A stretch of 9,475 nt of DNA from Thermotogaceae bacterium (GTDB lineage: Bacteria; Thermotogota; Thermotogae; B21-G9; HyVt-16), in contig DQYP01000222.1 of the NCBI GenBank assembly GCA_011043375.1, positions 1 to 9,475 on the forward strand, read 5' to 3'. Every line of letters begins with the position of its first letter. Within the stretch, counting starts at the first letter, position 1. This document shows, in pieces, positions 6,058-9,475 of the stretch. The notes beneath the pieces were generated by a model. It was not told where the DNA came from, made no database searches, and worked only from the letters and a program-made list of their open reading frames with translations. The position numbers were made by a program, and so were the translations under genes.

Positions 6058-8160
6058 ATGCTGCATATTAAGAAGAGCTATATTCCGATAGTAGAAATCA
6101 AAGAAGGCCCCCTTAAGGGGAAATGGGCAGATCACCAGATCTTAACCGCAGAAGCCTTAAAAAGCAAAGATATAGTTTTCAACACATACCCAACTGGTTC
6201 TGGAAAAACCAGAGCTCTTTTGAACGCTATTAAATTCAACAATTATAAAAATATCCTTTTGATAGCCCCTACAAACGAGCTTCTCAGACAATATCGTGAA
6301 GACGTTGAAAAATATCTAGTAAAAAACAACATGAATCATGAAGTTATTCTGGTAACCTCCTCAGAATTGGACAAAATAAATGGCCAAAACCACTCAAAAG
6401 CACTCGAACAGATCTTAAACAAACCGAACAACAAAGTACTGCTGACAAATCCAGACATAGTGCATTATGTCCTAACAATGCATTACGGACACGAAAGTCT
6501 AAGACGTTCCCTTTTCATAAACCTGGTTGCTCAATCAAACTTAGATCTAATTGCTTTCGATGAATTTCATTACTACGACCTGAAACGTTCTTTCTTTGCT
6601 ACACTACTTGTAACACTTAAAGCGGTATTTCCAGCATGTAGATGGAAGCTCTTATTCATGTCAGCTACCCCTTCGCAATACATTAAAGAATTTGCTGAGC
6701 AGCTGGATTTTGACGTCGAAATTGTTTCCCCTGAAATAACTGACAGCAACGTTACAATGCCCTTTTTATCAGATACATTCCTGGAAGTAATTAGCGGGAA
6801 TATAAAAGATAATCTAGAAACTATTATCGAAAAACTCAACGAATGGAAAACAAAGAATTTTGACGCAGTCGTGATATCCGATTCTCTTGCAAGAATATCC
6901 ATTCTCTCTTCCAAACTGCAAGAACAGGGTTGGAAATACGGCGAAGACTACGGAATGATTACCGGACCAGCAACCACCGAAGAGCGAAAAAAAGCTTTAG
7001 ATCTTCCATTAATTCTTACAACCCCTACAGTTGATATAGGCTACAATTTCCCTAAACAAAACAAAAAACGCCAGAACATCGATTGCATAATCTTTGAAGC
7101 CAGGAATCATGCTGATTTCATTCAAAGGCTCCATAGGGCTGGAAGAATATTTTTCAAGCCAGAAGTAAACCATCCCTCAATAGCCGTATGTCTATGCCCA
7201 GGTAACTCTCAAAAAACTTTCGAAAAGTACTCAGGCGATATCAATAGGCAAAAGCTACAGGCAATAGCAAAAGAAGCCTTTGGTGAAATTAAAGATCCAA
7301 CAGAAGCATATTATCAAGCAATTGGGTCGATCTCCTTAAGGTTATTTCAGGGGAAAATCAAACTTCTCTTTGATGCAAAAACAGCTAACGCCGAAAACTC
7401 ACCGGTGTATAGGTTCATAAATATCATAAAAAAAATGACCGGAGCATCAAATGCGTGGTTAAAAGTACCAGCAGAAGTTTTCCAGATAGCTCTAATTAAT
7501 GACGAAATAAAGTATGGACAAATTAACGATGAAAATAGAGAAAAGCTTCTCCAAATAATTCAAAAACTTCGCGAAAGAAAAGATGTTAACAATCGTCCTC
7601 TCTACGAAACAGATGAAGACATTTATCTTGCGATGAAAAAGATCTCATCATTTATCGATCAACTCGCTTCATTCAGGAGTTTTTCAATGCCAACCTTAGA
7701 GGTAGTAGCTGAAAAACACATTTTTGGAACTAATCAGAAATTTGAATACGACGCACTCACCATCCTCTCAATGTACGAAGCCGAATTAAAACCAAACAAA
7801 AGAAAAAAAGCTAATCCCCTTTGCTTGGGTACTGCAAAGGTCATCAAAAAATTGGAGAAAAATCAATATCTAACCTTAAGAATTTTGCGGGCTCCTGATT
7901 TTGATCACGGATTTTTTATTCCATTAAAACTTAAAATAGATCAAGCAACGGAAGCTTCCTATGCTTTAAACAAAGCTCTATCAGAATTAGCCGTTCCAAT
8001 TTACTTACTAACAAGCGCTCAGGCTAATATTGCAAGAACATACGGGTTACATCCACGAAAAATAATTCTGGATAACATCGAAAAAATATCACTTGTTGGA
8101 GAAGAAGCAGTAAGTGCTGTTGGATTGTTCAGCGGAGTTGCTAACATCTTACCAATATGA
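6058..8160 (+). CDS. cas3: Type I-D Cas3' helicase, without HD domain
   Basis: This is the superfamily 2 DNA helicase recruited to the R-loop to unwind target DNA. With the start at 6058 it has 700 residues. Helicase motifs in order are Walker A PTGSGKT (45-51), DEFH box (168-171), SAT (202-204), motif V TTPTVDIG (321-328) and motif VI QRLHRAGR (356-363). A long C-terminal half follows with no recognised catalytic motif, as in I-D Cas3. No HD nuclease motif is present; that activity sits on Cas10d, the hallmark of type I-D. A GTG at 6052 would add two residues and overlap the csc1 stop, but the Shine-Dalgarno spacing favours ATG 6058. CCCCTTAAGGGG (6109-6120) is a GC-rich palindrome just inside the gene. 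Confidence 0.92.
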   Translation: MLHIKKSYIPIVEIKEGPLKGKWADHQILTAEALKSKDIVFNTYPTGSGKTRALLNAIKFNNYKNILLIAPTNELLRQYREDVEKYLVKNNMNHEVILVTSSELDKINGQNHSKALEQILNKPNNKVLLTNPDIVHYVLTMHYGHESLRRSLFINLVAQSNLDLIAFDEFHYYDLKRSFFATLLVTLKAVFPACRWKLLFMSATPSQYIKEFAEQLDFDVEIVSPEITDSNVTMPFLSDTFLEVISGNIKDNLETIIEKLNEWKTKNFDAVVISDSLARISILSSKLQEQGWKYGEDYGMITGPATTEERKKALDLPLILTTPTVDIGYNFPKQNKKRQNIDCIIFEARNHADFIQRLHRAGRIFFKPEVNHPSIAVCLCPGNSQKTFEKYSGDINRQKLQAIAKEAFGEIKDPTEAYYQAIGSISLRLFQGKIKLLFDAKTANAENSPVYRFINIIKKMTGASNAWLKVPAEVFQIALINDEIKYGQINDENREKLLQIIQKLRERKDVNNRPLYETDEDIYLAMKKISSFIDQLASFRSFSMPTLEVVAEKHIFGTNQKFEYDALTILSMYEAELKPNKRKKANPLCLGTAKVIKKLEKNQYLTLRILRAPDFDHGFFIPLKLKIDQATEASYALNKALSELAVPIYLLTSAQANIARTYGLHPRKIILDNIEKISLVGEEAVSAVGLFSGVANILPI

Positions 8161-8185
8161 ACAAATACTTTGCATTCTTTTTGAC

Positions 8186-8191
8186 GAGGTG
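8186..8191 (+). promoter_or_regulatory. Ribosome binding site of the cas4-cas1 fusion
   Basis: GAGGTG lies 6 nt before ATG 8198 in the 37-nt gap after cas3'. I see no terminator or clear promoter in this gap, so the fusion gene is probably in the same operon. Confidence 0.6.
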
Positions 8192-8197
8192 TAGCAC

Positions 8198-9475
8198 ATG
8201 GGAAAAACAGGCGTTCTAGAAGACCAACATTACGATATCCCTTTTTACGCTATTAACGCATACGTTTACTGCCCATATCGATACTATCTTGAGCATGTGC
8301 AGGGAATCTTTGCAGATAATGCTCATATTACTGAAGGACGATTCATCCATGCAACCAAAAGCAAACAATCACGCTGGGGAAACAAAAAGAAAATTCCAGG
8401 TGTATTTGTCGCATCTGAAGAACTTGGAGTATATGGTTACGTAGATTACGTAATTTCGGACTCTGACGATTTAAGGCCAATAGAAATCAAAAAATCCAGT
8501 TCCACTCATCTATACGAAAATGATCGCTTGCAACTTATAGCTGAAGCTGTGGCTCTTAGCGAAAGTACCGGAAAAAATGTTCGCCTGGGCGTACTAAAAT
8601 ATGAAGGCTCAGGAAAAAGATTTCACGTAAAAATTGATGAAAAAGCTATTAAAAAACTCAAGGAAATTCTTTCAGAAATGCGAAAGATTCTTTCTGGAGA
8701 AGTCACTCCCAAACCAAAAAAGAGCACTAAATGTGAAAAATGCAGCCTTGTTTCATACTGCATGCCCCCTGATAAAGACCTAAAAAGAATGGTAACACCT
8801 CACTCTGAAAGAAAAGAATCCCTCTTTGTGATGCGCCAGGGGGCTATTGTATCAAGGACTGGAAAAAGTTTTTTGGTTAGTTATAACGGTGATAAACTTG
8901 CAAGAGTTAATGCGCATTCACTGAGCCGAATTCAGTTGTATGGCTTGATAACTTTGACGACGCCAGCGCTTAAATTGGCTGTTGAAGAAGGAATCCCTGT
9001 CAGCTTCATGACATTGTCAGGAAAATTGATAACTAAATTGTCAGCACCCCTATCTAAAAACGTTATGCTCAGGAAAATACAATATCAAAAATTTGAAGAT
9101 CCAGAATTCGTTATTCCTTTGGCAAAAAAACTAATGATAGCAAAATTAGACAATATGATCTCTGCACTCAAGAGACTTGGAAAAAACAGGAAGCAAAAAG
9201 CAAAAACCGAATTTATAAAGCAACAGAGAAGGAACATAAAAACAGCAAAATCCATAGAAGAAATTAGGGGATTAGAAGGAATTGCTACAAAAAATTACTT
9301 TCAGGAATTGCAAAAATATGTTCCAGAGAAATTTGATTTTGATGGAAGAAACCGCCGTCCTCCAAAAGATGAAGTAAATGCGTTACTCAGCTTTGTTTAC
9401 TGCTTGCTTTTAACCGATATACAGGGAATATGTGAAAGTGTTGGGCTCGATCCATTCCTTGGTTTTATCCATACA
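8198..9475 (+). CDS. cas4-cas1: Cas4-Cas1 fusion, adaptation nuclease/integrase (partial, 3' end missing)
   Basis: The frame stays open for 426 codons to the window edge, with no stop. Residues 1 to about 200 are Cas4, a RecB-type exonuclease with an Fe-S cluster that trims prespacers and checks PAMs. It has cysteines C25, C179, C182 and C188, H51 (GRFIH), D83 (GYVD), E96-x-K98 (EIKK) and Q112. From about residue 208 the protein is Cas1, the spacer integrase. Its N-terminal beta domain includes FVMRQGAIVSRTG and IPVSFM. The active-site glutamate E360 lies in RGLEGIA, followed by GRNRRPP, NALLSFVY and GLDPFLGFIH with H425. The E-to-H spacing of 65 residues is normal for Cas1. The third metal ligand, an aspartate, should follow just outside the window. 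Cas4 and Cas1 are usually separate genes in type I-D; fusions are best known in types I-G (formerly I-U) and V-B. Confidence 0.93.
   Translation, partial: MGKTGVLEDQHYDIPFYAINAYVYCPYRYYLEHVQGIFADNAHITEGRFIHATKSKQSRWGNKKKIPGVFVASEELGVYGYVDYVISDSDDLRPIEIKKSSSTHLYENDRLQLIAEAVALSESTGKNVRLGVLKYEGSGKRFHVKIDEKAIKKLKEILSEMRKILSGEVTPKPKKSTKCEKCSLVSYCMPPDKDLKRMVTPHSERKESLFVMRQGAIVSRTGKSFLVSYNGDKLARVNAHSLSRIQLYGLITLTTPALKLAVEEGIPVSFMTLSGKLITKLSAPLSKNVMLRKIQYQKFEDPEFVIPLAKKLMIAKLDNMISALKRLGKNRKQKAKTEFIKQQRRNIKTAKSIEEIRGLEGIATKNYFQELQKYVPEKFDFDGRNRRPPKDEVNALLSFVYCLLLTDIQGICESVGLDPFLGFIHT

Noticed and set aside
6573..6914. 113-codon reverse-strand open frame inside cas3'
   Set aside because: It lies opposite helicase motifs with no domain of its own; a shadow frame.
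1..9475. CRISPR array in the window
   Set aside because: No regularly spaced direct repeats are visible; the array is probably beyond the cas4-cas1 end or elsewhere.

Overview
The window carries most of a type I-D CRISPR-Cas locus, all on the + strand, from a bacterium. Bacterial origin is suggested by a sigma70-like promoter (1918-1947), an intrinsic terminator (1883-1906) and strong purine-rich Shine-Dalgarno sites. The DNA is AT-rich (roughly 35-40% G+C by eye) and the proteins are rich in Lys, Glu and Ile. This would suit an anaerobic and possibly thermophilic lineage such as Thermotogota or Firmicutes, but the sequence alone does not fix the taxon.

Layout. Bases 1-182 hold no convincing gene. 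They contain a CRISPR-repeat-like inverted repeat (80-104) and the control region of the first operon. Operon 1 is cas6 (183-932), overlapping by 8 nt a WYL-domain transcription factor (925-1881), and it closes with an intrinsic terminator. A well-formed promoter with a palindrome in its spacer then starts operon 2: cas10d with an N-terminal HD nuclease domain (1973-4399), csc2/cas7 (4396-5367), csc1/cas5 (5381-6055), the HD-less helicase cas3' (6058-8160) and a Cas4-Cas1 fusion (8198 to beyond 9475). The fusion is open to the window edge, and its last active-site aspartate lies outside. cas2 and a CRISPR array are not in the window.

How the parts fit. Cas6 would cut pre-crRNA. Cas10d, Csc2 and Csc1 would form the crRNA-guided Cascade-like complex, and Cas3' would be recruited as the helicase while the nuclease sits on Cas10d, which is the defining split of type I-D. 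The small subunit Cas11d has no separate gene, but a GGGGAGGGG Shine-Dalgarno and an in-frame ATG (4016) inside cas10d are well placed to make it. Cas4-Cas1 would select and integrate spacers.

Most interesting points: the internal Cas11d start; the covalent Cas4-Cas1 fusion in a I-D setting; and a TTTGTG-type half-site recurring in both promoter regions, which makes the WYL protein a candidate repressor of the whole locus. The core system belongs to a known subtype. The regulatory layout and the adaptation fusion are the less ordinary parts.
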